Shown: positions 34,475 through 43,917, numbered from the stretch's first letter. The stretch: 64,000 bases of DNA from Paenibacillus paridis (GCF_006345825.1 NZ_VCIX01000086.1:93161-157160), one strand, 5' to 3'. A program made the numbers and translations. The notes: generated by a model from the sequence alone, not told the origin.

Positions 34475-36307
34475 TTGATTCAGTGGATGAATGGCCATTT
34501 CAGAGAAAGCAACCTGCGAACAAGGCTGTTGATTCTGTTCACCGTGCTTATACTGCTGCCGCTTAGCCTGCAGGGCATGGTGACTTATCGCCACTTCTCG
34601 GCAACGATGAATGACAAGACGGAGCAATATACGATTGACATCGTCCGGCAGATCAGTGCCAATTTGGATCGGCAGCTTAAGGATTTCGAGAGGCTGTCCC
34701 TTATGCCGCTGTACGATCAGATGGTGCTGTCCATTCTGGCCAAATACAACGGGGCAATGGGCTCGGGCACGTGGGTACAATCCGATGATTATATGAAAAT
34801 GAAGCTTTATACCTCCGGGCAGGCATATGACCGTCCGGAGATCCGCGGCATCCATCTGATAAGCAACAGCGGAGTCCTGTTCTCGAATGTCGATGCGATG
34901 GCGATTGATGCCGTATGGGACGGCAGGCAGGATGACTGGTTTACATCGCTTGCAAGATCGGAAGGGGAGTGGAGAATTATCCCGCCGCATAAGCCTTCCT
35001 ATTATAGCGTTTCCGATGCGGAAGCTTATATCTCGGTTGCCAGAGTGATTCGCGAACCGAAGACGCTGGCCCGGCTTGGTTATATATTGATTGATGTGAA
35101 GCTGGAGGCGTTCGGCGGCATTTTATCCAACCTGAATGTGGAGAAGGAAGCGGGGCTGATGATTGTGGATGGCCTGCAGCGACTATTGTATGAGCGAGTG
35201 TCGGCGGACGGCATTTCCGCCTATGAGGAGATCATGAAGCAGGGGCAGCCGCAGCAACTCGAAAGCGGGCATAGGAAACGGCTGGGCAGCAGCGACTACC
35301 TGTTCGTTCAGCATCATTCTTCGTATTCAGGCCTGTCGGTCATCGGACTGACGCCAATCGCCGTTATTCAGAAGGAATCGCGCGAGATTATGAAGTTCAC
35401 CTTATGGTTTGCTGTCGTGTGCGTCGCCATAGTTATGATACTGGCCGTAATGCTTTCCTACCGGATAACAAGGCCGTTAATTGTACTGAAAAAAAATATG
35501 GCAAGCGTCGAGCAGGGCGACTTCAACAAGCGGGTGACCCCGCTGACCAACGATGAATTCGGTCAGCTCGGACGTGGCTTCAACAAAATGATGGAGGAAA
35601 TCAATCGCCTCTTTCACGAGGTTTTTGTGCTTGGAATTCGGGAGAAGGAGGCGGAGCTGTCTGCGCTTCAGAGCCAGATTAATCCGCACTTTATTTACAA
35701 TACGCTGGAGTCGATCAACATGATGGCTGTTCAGCGGAAGCATGCCGAGGTATCGGACATGGTTTCCGCACTCGGCAAGCTGCTGCGATATACGATCGAC
35801 AAAGCCGGCAGGCTTATTTCGCTGCAGGAGGAAATTGATTTTGTTCAATCCTACGTGCGAATCCAGCAGGTCCGCTATGGGGGCAAGCTGCAGGTTTTTT
35901 ATGACATTGATGATGAGGTCAACGAATGCCGCATACCGAAGCTGATTATGCAGCCGCTCGTCGAGAACGCCGTTTATCACGGCATTGACGGACAGGAAGA
36001 GGGAGGCACTATTTGGATCTCGGCCCTGCGATTTGAGGACGAGCTGCTCATTACCGTGCGGGACAATGGCAAGGGAATGGGCGAAGAGGAGATCGATGCG
36101 CTAAACGAGGAGATAAGCAAGCTGCCTTCCTATCAGTCCTTGCAGCGCAATGACGAGGATGAGCTGGGGCTGAACAATATTTATCAGCGCATATTGCTGA
36201 TTTACGGTGAAGGCGGCAGCCTGACGGTGGAGGGAAGTTTGGGGCAAGGCTTGGCGGTCACGATAACGATACCCTTACAGGAAAAGGAGGCAGAACAGGA
36301 TGTATAA
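34475..36307 (+). CDS. Sensor histidine kinase, YesM type
   Basis: A 610-residue membrane kinase. TTG at 34475 is chosen because AGGAGGA is eight bases upstream. Transmembrane helices lie near residues 18-38 and 300-325, with an extracellular sensor between them, then HAMP (SYRITRPL onward). Phosphoacceptor motif QINPHFIYNTLESINM has His405; N box QPLVENAVYHGI, G1 box DNGKGMGE and G2 region LGLNNIYQRI are intact. The stop overlaps the next gene by eight bases, so kinase and regulator are coupled. Confidence 0.95.
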   Translation: MIQWMNGHFRESNLRTRLLILFTVLILLPLSLQGMVTYRHFSATMNDKTEQYTIDIVRQISANLDRQLKDFERLSLMPLYDQMVLSILAKYNGAMGSGTWVQSDDYMKMKLYTSGQAYDRPEIRGIHLISNSGVLFSNVDAMAIDAVWDGRQDDWFTSLARSEGEWRIIPPHKPSYYSVSDAEAYISVARVIREPKTLARLGYILIDVKLEAFGGILSNLNVEKEAGLMIVDGLQRLLYERVSADGISAYEEIMKQGQPQQLESGHRKRLGSSDYLFVQHHSSYSGLSVIGLTPIAVIQKESREIMKFTLWFAVVCVAIVMILAVMLSYRITRPLIVLKKNMASVEQGDFNKRVTPLTNDEFGQLGRGFNKMMEEINRLFHEVFVLGIREKEAELSALQSQINPHFIYNTLESINMMAVQRKHAEVSDMVSALGKLLRYTIDKAGRLISLQEEIDFVQSYVRIQQVRYGGKLQVFYDIDDEVNECRIPKLIMQPLVENAVYHGIDGQEEGGTIWISALRFEDELLITVRDNGKGMGEEEIDALNEEISKLPSYQSLQRNDEDELGLNNIYQRILLIYGEGGSLTVEGSLGQGLAVTITIPLQEKEAEQDV

Positions 36308-37076
36308 GGTGCTGCTTGTAGAGGATGAAATGGTCATACGCCAGGGATTGCGGGAGCTGATCCGCCAGTCGGCACATTCGTTCGAGGTGACGGGAGAGAT
36401 GGCAAGCGGCACAGAGGCGTTAGCTTATTTGAAATCCGATATGCCTGATGTCATGATTACCGATATTCGGATGAGAGAGATGGACGGGCTGACGCTGATG
36501 GAGAAGGTGAAGCAAATGTATCCGGATCTGCTGGTCATTATTTTGAGCGGATACGGAGAATTTGAATACGCGCAGAGGGCGATTGCATGCGGGGTGTTCC
36601 ATTATTTGCTGAAGCCGATCGAGCGACATGAGCTGGTAGCTGTGCTGCAGAAGGCGCGCGTGCTGCTGGATCGAAAATATGGAGTATCTGCGCCACAGCT
36701 CGAAACGGAATCAGAAGCTATGGAGGCAGGCAGGGATGCTCGGAAAATTATCCGCGATGTGAAGGAGTATGTAAAGCTGCATCTAGATGGGGATTTGCGC
36801 CTGCAGACCGTTTCTTCCCAGGTAAGCCTAAACGCCACGTATTTGAGCCAGCTGTTTAAGGCAGAGACGGGAGTTCTCTATTCGGATTACGTGTCGGAAG
36901 CGCGCATTGAACGCGCGAAATGGCTGCTGACGCATACGCAGCTCAAAATTTACGATGTGGCGAGGCTGTCCGGCCATCAGAGCCCTAAACATTTTATGCT
37001 CGTATTCAAGCAGCAGGCGGGGCTGACCGCAGGCGAATACCGCAATCAATTTAATCCGCCTAGCAGCTTAAGTTAG
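36300..37076 (+). CDS. Response regulator, YesN type, short form
   Basis: A 258-residue regulator: receiver domain at 1-125 with Asp55 (VMITDIRMREMDG) and Lys in YLLKPIE, then directly an AraC-type DNA-binding domain (LQTVSSQVSLNATYLSQLFK and IYDVARLSGHQSPKHFMLVF). It lacks the long central region of the 535-residue regulator at 21.3 kb. AAAAGGAGG precedes its ATG. It should activate the transporter operon that follows. Confidence 0.95.
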   Translation: MYKVLLVEDEMVIRQGLRELIRQSAHSFEVTGEMASGTEALAYLKSDMPDVMITDIRMREMDGLTLMEKVKQMYPDLLVIILSGYGEFEYAQRAIACGVFHYLLKPIERHELVAVLQKARVLLDRKYGVSAPQLETESEAMEAGRDARKIIRDVKEYVKLHLDGDLRLQTVSSQVSLNATYLSQLFKAETGVLYSDYVSEARIERAKWLLTHTQLKIYDVARLSGHQSPKHFMLVFKQQAGLTAGEYRNQFNPPSSLS

Positions 37077-37198
37077 ATCATATGACAAAGAGATAAATAA
37101 AACGAACCTTTCCTGTAATCTAAGTGATTTAAGAGCTGCAAGCTCCTCCGATATACTTAAGTAGTCATCACAAACTAGCGACCGTTAAGGGGGATTTT

Positions 37199-38488
37199 AT
37201 GAAAAAGGCAGGTTTGGCTCTCATGGCTACCGCGCTGCTTGTTACGGCGATCGGATGCAGTACGAATTCCGACAAAAACGTAAACAACGCAGCGGGGAAA
37301 AAGGAAGATGTTGAGTTGAAGTTTCTCATGTGGGGCAATCAAGGGCATATGGACGTCTACAACAAGCTCATTGATGGCTTCAAACAGGAAAATCCGGGAA
37401 TTCAGGTGAGGATGGAATCGGTGCCTTTCGCCGAATACCAGCAGAAGATCTCCGTGCTTGCTGCAGGCAAATCGCTGCCGGACATCGCATGGGTATCCGA
37501 GCGGATGGTTCCTCAGTTTAAGGAAAACGGAATTTTGGCGGATGTGTCGGAATTTAAAGACGATGCGGATTTTAAGCTGGATGATTACATTCCTAGCACG
37601 CTGGATCTGTTCCGCGATGGCGATCAGCTGTTGGGTCTGCCTTTCTCTACGCCGCCCGTTGTTATGTTTTACAATAAAACGTTATTTGATCAAGCACAAT
37701 TGACCGATCCGAATACGCTGGCTGCCAAAGGCGAGTGGACATGGGAGCAGTTCGAGCAAAGCGCAAAAGAGATTTCGAGCAGCGATGCCAAAAACCGCGT
37801 GTATGGCGCAAACTTTTTCCGTGACTGGAAAACTTGGGCGATCCTCTCTTCGTATTCCTGGTCCAACGGCAGCGGCCCGTTCAATGATGATATGACCGCC
37901 TTTACTTGGAACGACCAATATGGCGTGGAGACATTCGAATTGCTGGAGCGCATGATGTTCACTGAGCTCTCTCACCCGAAGGCTGGCGAGCAAGTGAGCT
38001 TTGATGCAGGTAACGTTGGGATGTTCTTTGACAACTACAGCTACGTCTCGAAAGCTAGAGAAATAACGAATTTCGAGTGGAGCATTGCGCCAATGCCGTC
38101 CGGTTCACAGGGCAGCGTGCCTATGCTTGGACAAGCGGGCTATACGCTGTTTAAGGACAGCGAGCATCCGGAGGAAGCGAAGAAGCTGTTGAAATATTTC
38201 GCCAGCCAGTCCGGAATCGAGCAGACATCGACTTTCTTCGTACCGCCGCGTACGTCGGTGTTAAATTCGGATCTGTTCCTGAATCAGCCGAACAACCCGC
38301 CGAAGGAGCATATTATTCAAGCCGTTATTGACGAAATGCCAAAAGCACGCATTATTCCGGGACACATTCGTTGGCAGGATATCGACAATACCGTGCTGCA
38401 GGGCTTTGACCGGCTGTTTGGCCGTTCAGGAACCGCAAAGGACAATTTAGCTAAAATGCAAACCGAAGTAGACGCTGTACTGAAGTAA
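37199..38488 (+). CDS. Sugar ABC transporter substrate-binding lipoprotein
   Basis: A 429-residue CUT1 binding protein (SBP family 1) with lipobox AIGC and an Asn/Lys-rich linker. The family pattern VELKFLMWGNQGHM ... FKQENPGIQVRM is clear. TAAGGGGG precedes the ATG. First gene of a six-gene unit (binding protein, TIM-barrel-like protein, two permeases, FAD oxidoreductase, all same strand), following the two-component pair after 122 bases. Confidence 0.95.
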   Translation: MKKAGLALMATALLVTAIGCSTNSDKNVNNAAGKKEDVELKFLMWGNQGHMDVYNKLIDGFKQENPGIQVRMESVPFAEYQQKISVLAAGKSLPDIAWVSERMVPQFKENGILADVSEFKDDADFKLDDYIPSTLDLFRDGDQLLGLPFSTPPVVMFYNKTLFDQAQLTDPNTLAAKGEWTWEQFEQSAKEISSSDAKNRVYGANFFRDWKTWAILSSYSWSNGSGPFNDDMTAFTWNDQYGVETFELLERMMFTELSHPKAGEQVSFDAGNVGMFFDNYSYVSKAREITNFEWSIAPMPSGSQGSVPMLGQAGYTLFKDSEHPEEAKKLLKYFASQSGIEQTSTFFVPPRTSVLNSDLFLNQPNNPPKEHIIQAVIDEMPKARIIPGHIRWQDIDNTVLQGFDRLFGRSGTAKDNLAKMQTEVDAVLK

Positions 38489-38560
38489 GCAAAGGATGCG
38501 GAATGTCCGGTCCGCTTCGCGGCCGGCTTTCCCTCCAACCAAGCAAAGGAGTGGAACGCA

Positions 38561-39253
38561 GTGGGGAAATTACAGCAGCGATTGAAAGACCATGAATTAT
38601 CCTTGTTCATCAGCCTGCCCGCGAATGATGCAGCGCTGGCTAAGGCAGCACTTGAAGAAGGCGCCGATGCGCTTAAAGTCCATTTTAATGTGGGGCATCG
38701 CGCAAGCGGTACGCACTTTGGTTCGCTTGATGAATACGAAGCGGAATTCCGCAGCATCCGCGAACAGTTCGATGGACCGTTTGGGGTTGTGCCGTCCGGC
38801 AGTCTTGAGGGCGTTTCCAAAGAAGATATTATGCGGCTCGCGCCTCTAGGCTTTGATTTTTATTCGATTTACGCGCATCATCTTCCTTCGTTTATGCTGG
38901 AGAACCATGGGCTTGACCGGACGTTTGCCATCAATGAGCAATACGATTTGGACCTTGTACAGTCCGCCAGCGATTTTGGGTTTACGGCATTGGAAGCTTC
39001 CATTGTGCCGGGGAGCGAATACGGCACGCCGCTCAGCTTTGCGGATGTGATGAAATATCGGCATTTGGCGAAGCATTCGGGGCTGCCCGTCGTTATTCCT
39101 TCGCAGCGGCGTTTTGTGCCTGGCGATATTGCGGCGCTTCGGGATGCGGGCGTGAAAGCGGTTATGCTGGGAGCCATTGTGGTTGGAAAGACGGAGGATG
39201 AGCTCCGGAGAGCAGTAAGCGAGTTCCGCAATGCAATGGATAGACTGAGCTAG
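38561..39253 (+). CDS. Unrecognised TIM-barrel-like protein in a sugar-uptake operon
   Basis: A 230-residue cytoplasmic protein starting at GTG (AAAGGAGTGG upstream). Its strand-helix pattern is that of a (beta/alpha)8 barrel: LSLFISLP, ADALKVHFNV, PFGVVPSG, GFDFYSIYAH, GFTALEASIVPG, GLPVVIPSQRRFVPGDI and VKAVMLGAIVVG follow one another as alternate strands. KVHFNVGHRASGTHFG is the most distinctive segment and might bind a phosphate or metal. It does not match an aldolase, epimerase or isomerase family that can be named from the sequence. Its position between the binding protein and the permeases argues for an enzyme acting on the imported compound. Confidence 0.7.
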   Translation: MGKLQQRLKDHELSLFISLPANDAALAKAALEEGADALKVHFNVGHRASGTHFGSLDEYEAEFRSIREQFDGPFGVVPSGSLEGVSKEDIMRLAPLGFDFYSIYAHHLPSFMLENHGLDRTFAINEQYDLDLVQSASDFGFTALEASIVPGSEYGTPLSFADVMKYRHLAKHSGLPVVIPSQRRFVPGDIAALRDAGVKAVMLGAIVVGKTEDELRRAVSEFRNAMDRLS

Positions 39254-39269
39254 AGGGCGGTGTACCTTA

Positions 39270-40181
39270 ATGAAGAAAACGGGCAAAAAAAGAAGAGGGC
39301 CGCTTGCCCGGGAAGCGCAATGGACCGGCTGGCTGTTTATTTCGCCAATGGTATTGGGTTTTACCTTGCTGCTGCTGTTCCCTATGGGGCAGGCACTTTA
39401 TATGAGCTTGACGGATTGGCCGCTGCTAGGCGATCACAAGTTTATTGGGCTTGAAAATTATCGGAATATTGCGACAGATTCTATGTTTTGGAAAATATTC
39501 GGGAACACGGTCTATTTTACGGTGGGCCTGGTCCCGCTAAATATTGTGCTGGCACTGCTTCTTGCCCTACTGCTATCCAAAAGCATGAAGGGAATCGGGC
39601 TGTTCCGCACGGCGATTTTTGTACCGGTTATGACTTCTCTGATCGTATGGTCCATTGTCTGGAAGTATATGTTCGCAACAGATTCGGGCTTAATCAACCA
39701 GCTCTTGCTGCTGCTGGATATTAAGGGACCGGCGTGGCTGTATGACGAGAAGCTCGCGATGCCGGCGGTCATCGTAACGAGTGTGCTGAAAAATGTCGGG
39801 CTCAACATGGTGCTTTTTATCGCCGCCATTCAACAGGTGCCGCGTTCGCTGTACGAGGCTGCGATGCTCGACGGCGCAGGCAAGAGCAAAAGCTTCTTTA
39901 ATGTGACGCTGCCCATGATTACGCCAACGGTGTTTCTAACCGTAGTTATGACCGTAATCGGCTCACTGAAGGTGTTTGGCCAAATTTATGTCATGACGCA
40001 AGGAGGGCCGAGCAACAGTACGAAGGTGCTGGTGTATTATATATGGGAAAAAGCGTTCAAATTGTTTCAGATGGGGTACGCCTCGGCGCTCGCATTCGTT
40101 CTGTTCTTTGTCGTGCTAATCTTGACACTGCTGCAGTGGCAGCTCAGAAAGAGGTGGGTGTTCAATGAAAGCGACACCTAA
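39270..40181 (+). CDS. Sugar ABC transporter permease, UgpA/MalF type
   Basis: A 303-residue inner-membrane permease with six helices and EAA loop YEAAMLDGAGKSKSFFNVTLP. It starts 16 bases after the TIM-barrel-like gene and its end overlaps the next permease gene by 17 bases. Forms the channel with its partner. Confidence 0.95.
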   Translation: MKKTGKKRRGPLAREAQWTGWLFISPMVLGFTLLLLFPMGQALYMSLTDWPLLGDHKFIGLENYRNIATDSMFWKIFGNTVYFTVGLVPLNIVLALLLALLLSKSMKGIGLFRTAIFVPVMTSLIVWSIVWKYMFATDSGLINQLLLLLDIKGPAWLYDEKLAMPAVIVTSVLKNVGLNMVLFIAAIQQVPRSLYEAAMLDGAGKSKSFFNVTLPMITPTVFLTVVMTVIGSLKVFGQIYVMTQGGPSNSTKVLVYYIWEKAFKLFQMGYASALAFVLFFVVLILTLLQWQLRKRWVFNESDT

Positions 40182-41019
40182 TTTGGACAAGCGCAGGCCG
40201 CTTGAGGCGATAGGCGTGTATGCCGTGCTTAGCGTTATCGCGTTTATTATGCTCGTGCCATTTCTGTGGATGCTGTCCACCTCCTTCAAGGAGCCGCAGG
40301 ACATTTTCACCTATCCGCCAGAGCTGATCCCATCCACGTTCAGGTTTCAAAACTACGCTGATGTATTTCAACTGATCCCGTTTCACCGGTTTTATTTCAA
40401 CAGTGTATACATCGCATTTGTTGTTGTAGTCGGCACCGTGTTTTTTGCATCGCTGGCTGGCTATGCGTTCGCGAAAATTCCGTTTAAGGGCAGAAATCTC
40501 GTATTTCTGATCTTGCTAAGCGCCATGATGATTCCACATGAGGTTACGGCGATTCCGATGTTTCTATTTATGCGTGAATTGAATTGGATCGATACGCATC
40601 TGCCGATCATCCTGCTGCCGATCTTCGGCGCAGGCGGCGTGTTCGGCATTTTCGTCATGCGGCAGTTTTTCATTACGGTGCCAACGGAGCTGGAAGAAGC
40701 GGCGATGATCGATGGCTGCAACCGCTTCCGGATCTATGCGCAAATTATGCTGCCGATCGCGAAGCCGGGCCTTGCGACACTGACCATCTTCACTTTTGTG
40801 ACGGTATGGAATGACTTTTTTGACCCGTTGATCTTTATTAATTCACGAGAGCTGATGACGCTGCCGCTTGGCTTGTCACTGTTCACGGATGAAGTAGGCA
40901 CATCCTGGCATTATTTGATGAGCGCGACCGTCATGGCGACGGTGCCTTTGTTAATCGTATTTTTTATGGCGCAGCGGCGCTTTATTGAAGGGGTAGCCAT
41001 GACGGGGCTTAAGGAATAA
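40165..41019 (+). CDS. Sugar ABC transporter permease, UgpE/MalG type
   Basis: A 284-residue inner-membrane permease. Six helices; the EAA loop is EEAAMIDGCNRFRIYAQIMLP. GAGGTGG precedes the ATG inside the upstream gene. Partner of the 39.3-kb permease. As in the other loci, no ATPase gene is present, so a shared MsmX-like ATPase is likely. Confidence 0.95.
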   Translation: MKATPNLDKRRPLEAIGVYAVLSVIAFIMLVPFLWMLSTSFKEPQDIFTYPPELIPSTFRFQNYADVFQLIPFHRFYFNSVYIAFVVVVGTVFFASLAGYAFAKIPFKGRNLVFLILLSAMMIPHEVTAIPMFLFMRELNWIDTHLPIILLPIFGAGGVFGIFVMRQFFITVPTELEEAAMIDGCNRFRIYAQIMLPIAKPGLATLTIFTFVTVWNDFFDPLIFINSRELMTLPLGLSLFTDEVGTSWHYLMSATVMATVPLLIVFFMAQRRFIEGVAMTGLKE

Positions 41020-41045
41020 GAAGAGCAGTGAAAGGAGAAATTTGC

Positions 41046-42386
41046 GTGAACAACACAATAGAAGCGGAAGTCGTTGTCGTTGGCGGCGGTCCTGCTGGGA
41101 TAGCAGCGGCAATTGCCGCTGGACGGCAAGGCGTCAAGACGGTTCTGATTGAGCGCTACGGCTTCGTGGGCGGTATGTCCACTGCCGCGATGGTTTATCC
41201 GTGGATGACCTTTCATACCGATAGCGGCGAGCAAGTCATTAAAGGCATCGCACAGGAAATTGTAGATCGGCTGCAGGAGCGCGGCGGCTCGCCGGGACAT
41301 CTGAGGGATACCGTCGGCTTCGTGCATACGCTGACCCCGTATCATCCGGAAATTTATCAGGTGGTTGCGGCCGACATGCTGCGCGAGGCGGGCGTAAAGC
41401 TGCTGCTGCACAGCTTTGTGGACGAGGTTGTCGTTAAGGAACAAGTAATCGAGGGCGTGTATGTCACAAACAAGTCAGGCCGATCGCTGATACGTGCCCA
41501 AACCTTCGTTGACACGAGCGGCGATGCGGACGTTGCCCACCTGTCCGGAGCCGAAACGCTGCAAGGGCGCGAGGGAGACAATCAAGCGCAACCGATGACG
41601 ATGAAGTTTCGGATGCGCGGCGTTGATCTGGCTAAAGTGAAGGATTATATGATTGAGCATCCGGAGGAGTTTTACAAAAAGACGCCCATTGCAGAGCTGC
41701 CTCACCTGCCTCTGACCGGTGTAAGCGGCTTCTACTCGCAGTGGAAAAAGGCGAACGTGCCGATCAACCGTGATCAGGTATTGTTTTTCACTGGCCCTGC
41801 CGATGATGAGGTGCTTATAAACTGCACCAGAGTGCAGGGGCTAGATGCGACCAGCGCCGAGGATTTGACCGAAGCGGAGCAGGAGGGTCGCCGCCAGGTG
41901 CTGATGATGGCCGAGTTTTTGCAGCGTGATGTGCCTGGCTTTGAGCGTGCTTCGATCTCCGTAGTCGCCCCGCAAATCGGCATTCGGGAATCGCGCCGGA
42001 TTGTCGGCCGCTATTTGCTGTCGAAGGAAGATGTGGTCGCAGGCCGGAAGTTCAGCGACGTGATCGCCCGCAGCGGCTACCCGATAGACATTCATGATCC
42101 TTCGGGCAAAGGCGTGACCGCCGCTTTTATCTCGGGAGATGGCGCATACGATATTCCATACGGCTGTCTGTTGTCGCGCAATATGCGCAACTTGCTGGCA
42201 GCGGGGAGATGCATATCGACCTCGCATGAGGCGCTCGCGACTACCCGGTTAACGCCAAGCTGCATGGCCACTGGCCAAGCCGCGGGAACGGCGGCGGCCC
42301 TAGCGGTGCTAACCAAGGTAGATCCTGCGGATGTCGCCATTGCCAAGTTGCAAGAGGAGCTGCGCAAGGAGAAGGCAGCTATTTAG
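41046..42386 (+). CDS. FAD-dependent oxidoreductase (PF12831 type)
   Basis: A 446-residue flavoprotein. GTG at 41046 follows AAAGGAGAAA. The dinucleotide motif VVVGGGPAGIAAAIAAGRQG is at the N-terminus, then IERYGFVGGMSTAAMV. The segment IGIRESRRIVGRYLLSKEDV and the C-terminal CMATGQAAGTAAALA are marks of the FAD_oxidored family, whose members occur in sugar operons with unknown substrates. Last gene of the third uptake locus; it probably oxidises or reduces the imported sugar derivative with the TIM-barrel-like protein as another step. Confidence 0.88.
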   Translation: MNNTIEAEVVVVGGGPAGIAAAIAAGRQGVKTVLIERYGFVGGMSTAAMVYPWMTFHTDSGEQVIKGIAQEIVDRLQERGGSPGHLRDTVGFVHTLTPYHPEIYQVVAADMLREAGVKLLLHSFVDEVVVKEQVIEGVYVTNKSGRSLIRAQTFVDTSGDADVAHLSGAETLQGREGDNQAQPMTMKFRMRGVDLAKVKDYMIEHPEEFYKKTPIAELPHLPLTGVSGFYSQWKKANVPINRDQVLFFTGPADDEVLINCTRVQGLDATSAEDLTEAEQEGRRQVLMMAEFLQRDVPGFERASISVVAPQIGIRESRRIVGRYLLSKEDVVAGRKFSDVIARSGYPIDIHDPSGKGVTAAFISGDGAYDIPYGCLLSRNMRNLLAAGRCISTSHEALATTRLTPSCMATGQAAGTAAALAVLTKVDPADVAIAKLQEELRKEKAAI

Positions 42387-42510
42387 CAAGATACGTAAGA
42401 GCATTTGGATGCAAAGTGAAGGAAGTCTAGAAAGCTAAAGAGAGATAAAGAGAGAGAAAGATAAAGAAAAAGAGTATAAAATCGCTTTTAATCATAGCAA
42501 CGACAAGTAG

Positions 42511-42545
42511 ACCGCTCATATAGGCGGTTTATTTGTTTTTTTATG
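42511..42545 (+). terminator. Terminator of the third uptake locus
   Basis: ACCGC / GCGGT stem with an eight-base loop, followed by TTATTTGTTTTTTTA. Between the stop at 42386 and this point is an unusual purine-rich run (GAGAGATAAAGAGAGAGAAAG type, 42437-42474). Confidence 0.65.
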
Positions 42546-42720
42546 AAGAAGGATAGCAATAGGCAATGCGGCATCAAATGAAAATGAAACCAAAGAATCC
42601 GACTAATGCCGCGACCCAGTTTGGCTAGTGATTTCAGAAAATATTGGCTGAGAGGGAAGTATGTTAGCTTAAATCGTTTGAAGGAGTGCTGGCAGAATTA
42701 TCGGGAAGTTCTCATGAATT

Positions 42721-42905
42721 AGCTGGAATTTCTCCCGTTAAAATCTTATTAATCAATTGATATATGAAATAGCTGGAATTTGTCCTGCTAATTTCCTTGA
42801 TTCGCACCATTGTAGGTTGATTCCTTGAAATTAACGGGAGAAAATCCATCTAAATTCCAATATAAGCTCAAATCCATCAGATTAGAGGGAGAAAATCCTT
42901 CTAAT
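42721..42905 (+). repeat. Hairpin repeat cluster
   Basis: Two units AGCTGGAATTTCTCCCGTTAA (42721) and AGCTGGAATTTGTCCTGCTAA (42771) are exactly 50 bases apart, as in the 34-kb cluster. They are followed by AACGGGAGAAAATCCAT (42833) and AGAGGGAGAAAATCCTTCT (42884). The arms are more eroded here than in the other clusters. It lies immediately before the half MITE-like copy; with the unmarked 42.55-42.70 kb stretch it fills the gap to the AHSA1 pseudogene. Confidence 0.68.
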
Positions 42906-43001
42906 ATATGTTGAACAAAAGAAATGAGGTGTAAGCGAAGCGAGAAGATCGTTCTGGAGAAACGAAATGTTAGCCTTTGTAGCCGGATTCTTACCTTTAA
43001 A
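42901..43001 (+). mobile_element. Half copy of the MITE-like palindrome
   Basis: Matches the left arm of the 17.3-kb element from CTAATATATGTTGAAC through GTAAGCGAAGCGAGAAGATC to TTACCTTTAAA, then stops at the point that is the centre of the full palindrome. The right arm is missing. It ends 44 bases upstream of the AHSA1 pseudogene start. Confidence 0.8.
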
Positions 43002-43045
43002 CACACTAAAGCAGCTTGCTGGGCAGGGACAATTGGAGGATGAAC

Positions 43046-43542
43046 ATGGCTGAGCAACTCGTGATTACCCGCGTGCTTCATGCGCCGCGTGATTTGGTAT
43101 TTAAAGTATGGTCTGCCGTTGAGCATTTGAAAAAATGGTGGGGGCCAACGGCGCTGACCATTGACTATGCCAAGCTGGATTTCAAACCAGACGGCAAGTT
43201 TTATTATAAGATGGTATCGCCGGAAGGCGATGAGTTGTGGGCAGATTCGTATTTAGCGAAATCATTGCGCCGGAGAAAATCGTATTTGTCAATTCGTTCT
43301 CGGATAAAGAAGGCAATGCTGTTCGTGCGGCGTTTGATGAAACGTTCCCTCTAGAAATCGAAAATAAGTTAACTTTCGAAGAGCATGACGGCAAGACAAC
43401 GCTGACGCTTCGCGGCGGACCAATCAACGCCACTGAGGCAGAACAGCAATTTTTCTTGGGCATGTTCGATTCCATGAAACAAGACTTTGGCGGCACATTC
43501 GATCAGTTGGAAACGTATTTGGCGTCCGTGCAAGGAGAGTAA
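43046..43542 (+). pseudogene. AHSA1/SRPBCC gene broken by a one-base frameshift
   Basis: A normal AHSA1 start (ATG 43046, GGAGG upstream) runs LHAPRDLVFKVWSAVEHLKKWWGP to GDELW, then the frame leaves the family pattern at about 43237-43241. The pattern resumes in the next frame with GRFVFSEIIAPEKIVFVNSF and goes on to the usual C-terminus. Restoring one G in the GGG run (to read GDELWGRF) would join both parts into one full-length protein of about 165 residues. Either a real loss of function or a sequencing error in a homopolymer. Confidence 0.85.
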
Positions 43543-43604
43543 GGGAAGCAGGTAACAGGCCTATGCCCTTAGAGGCTCATCATCATCATCATCATCAAGC
43601 TAAG

Positions 43605-43640
43605 AAAGATCCCCGCTGACTCAATGCTGCGGGGTCTTTG
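43605..43640 (+). terminator. Terminator-like hairpin and surrounding gap
   Basis: CCCCGC / GCGGGG stem extended by an AAAGA / CTTT pair. Just upstream, 43578-43595 is six CAT triplets. The rest of the 43.54-43.92 kb gap has no supported gene; a minus-strand frame of about 48 codons without a start codon was seen and not accepted. Confidence 0.6.
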
Positions 43641-43917
43641 CCGCGTCTGCTGAGCAGAGAACGGACTCCGTTTGCCCGAATTCAGAATCGACAATGACCG
43701 CTATACATTTTGCGCCGAACTCGCTATGTATGATCGATAAAAAATAGTTCCGTTCAGCGATAGTTTCTCTTCTTCGTTATAGTTCTTCGCCCTCCCGAAA
43801 ATAACTCCTTTAATCTTCGAAAGCTAAAACAAGGCATGAGTTTGGCTGACGTATGATGGTCATTATGGTAACCTTAAATGGTGTAAATTGGAATTTTTTA
43901 CGAGAAGGGAGATGCCT

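Noticed and set aside
43578..43595. Six CAT triplets (would encode six His)
   Set aside because: Lies after the stop of the broken AHSA1 gene and outside any frame with support; treated as a simple microsatellite.
43640..43800. Minus-strand frame of about 48 codons in the gap after the AHSA1 pseudogene
   Set aside because: No start codon, and its end lies in the terminator-like hairpin; could be a remnant but the support is too weak.
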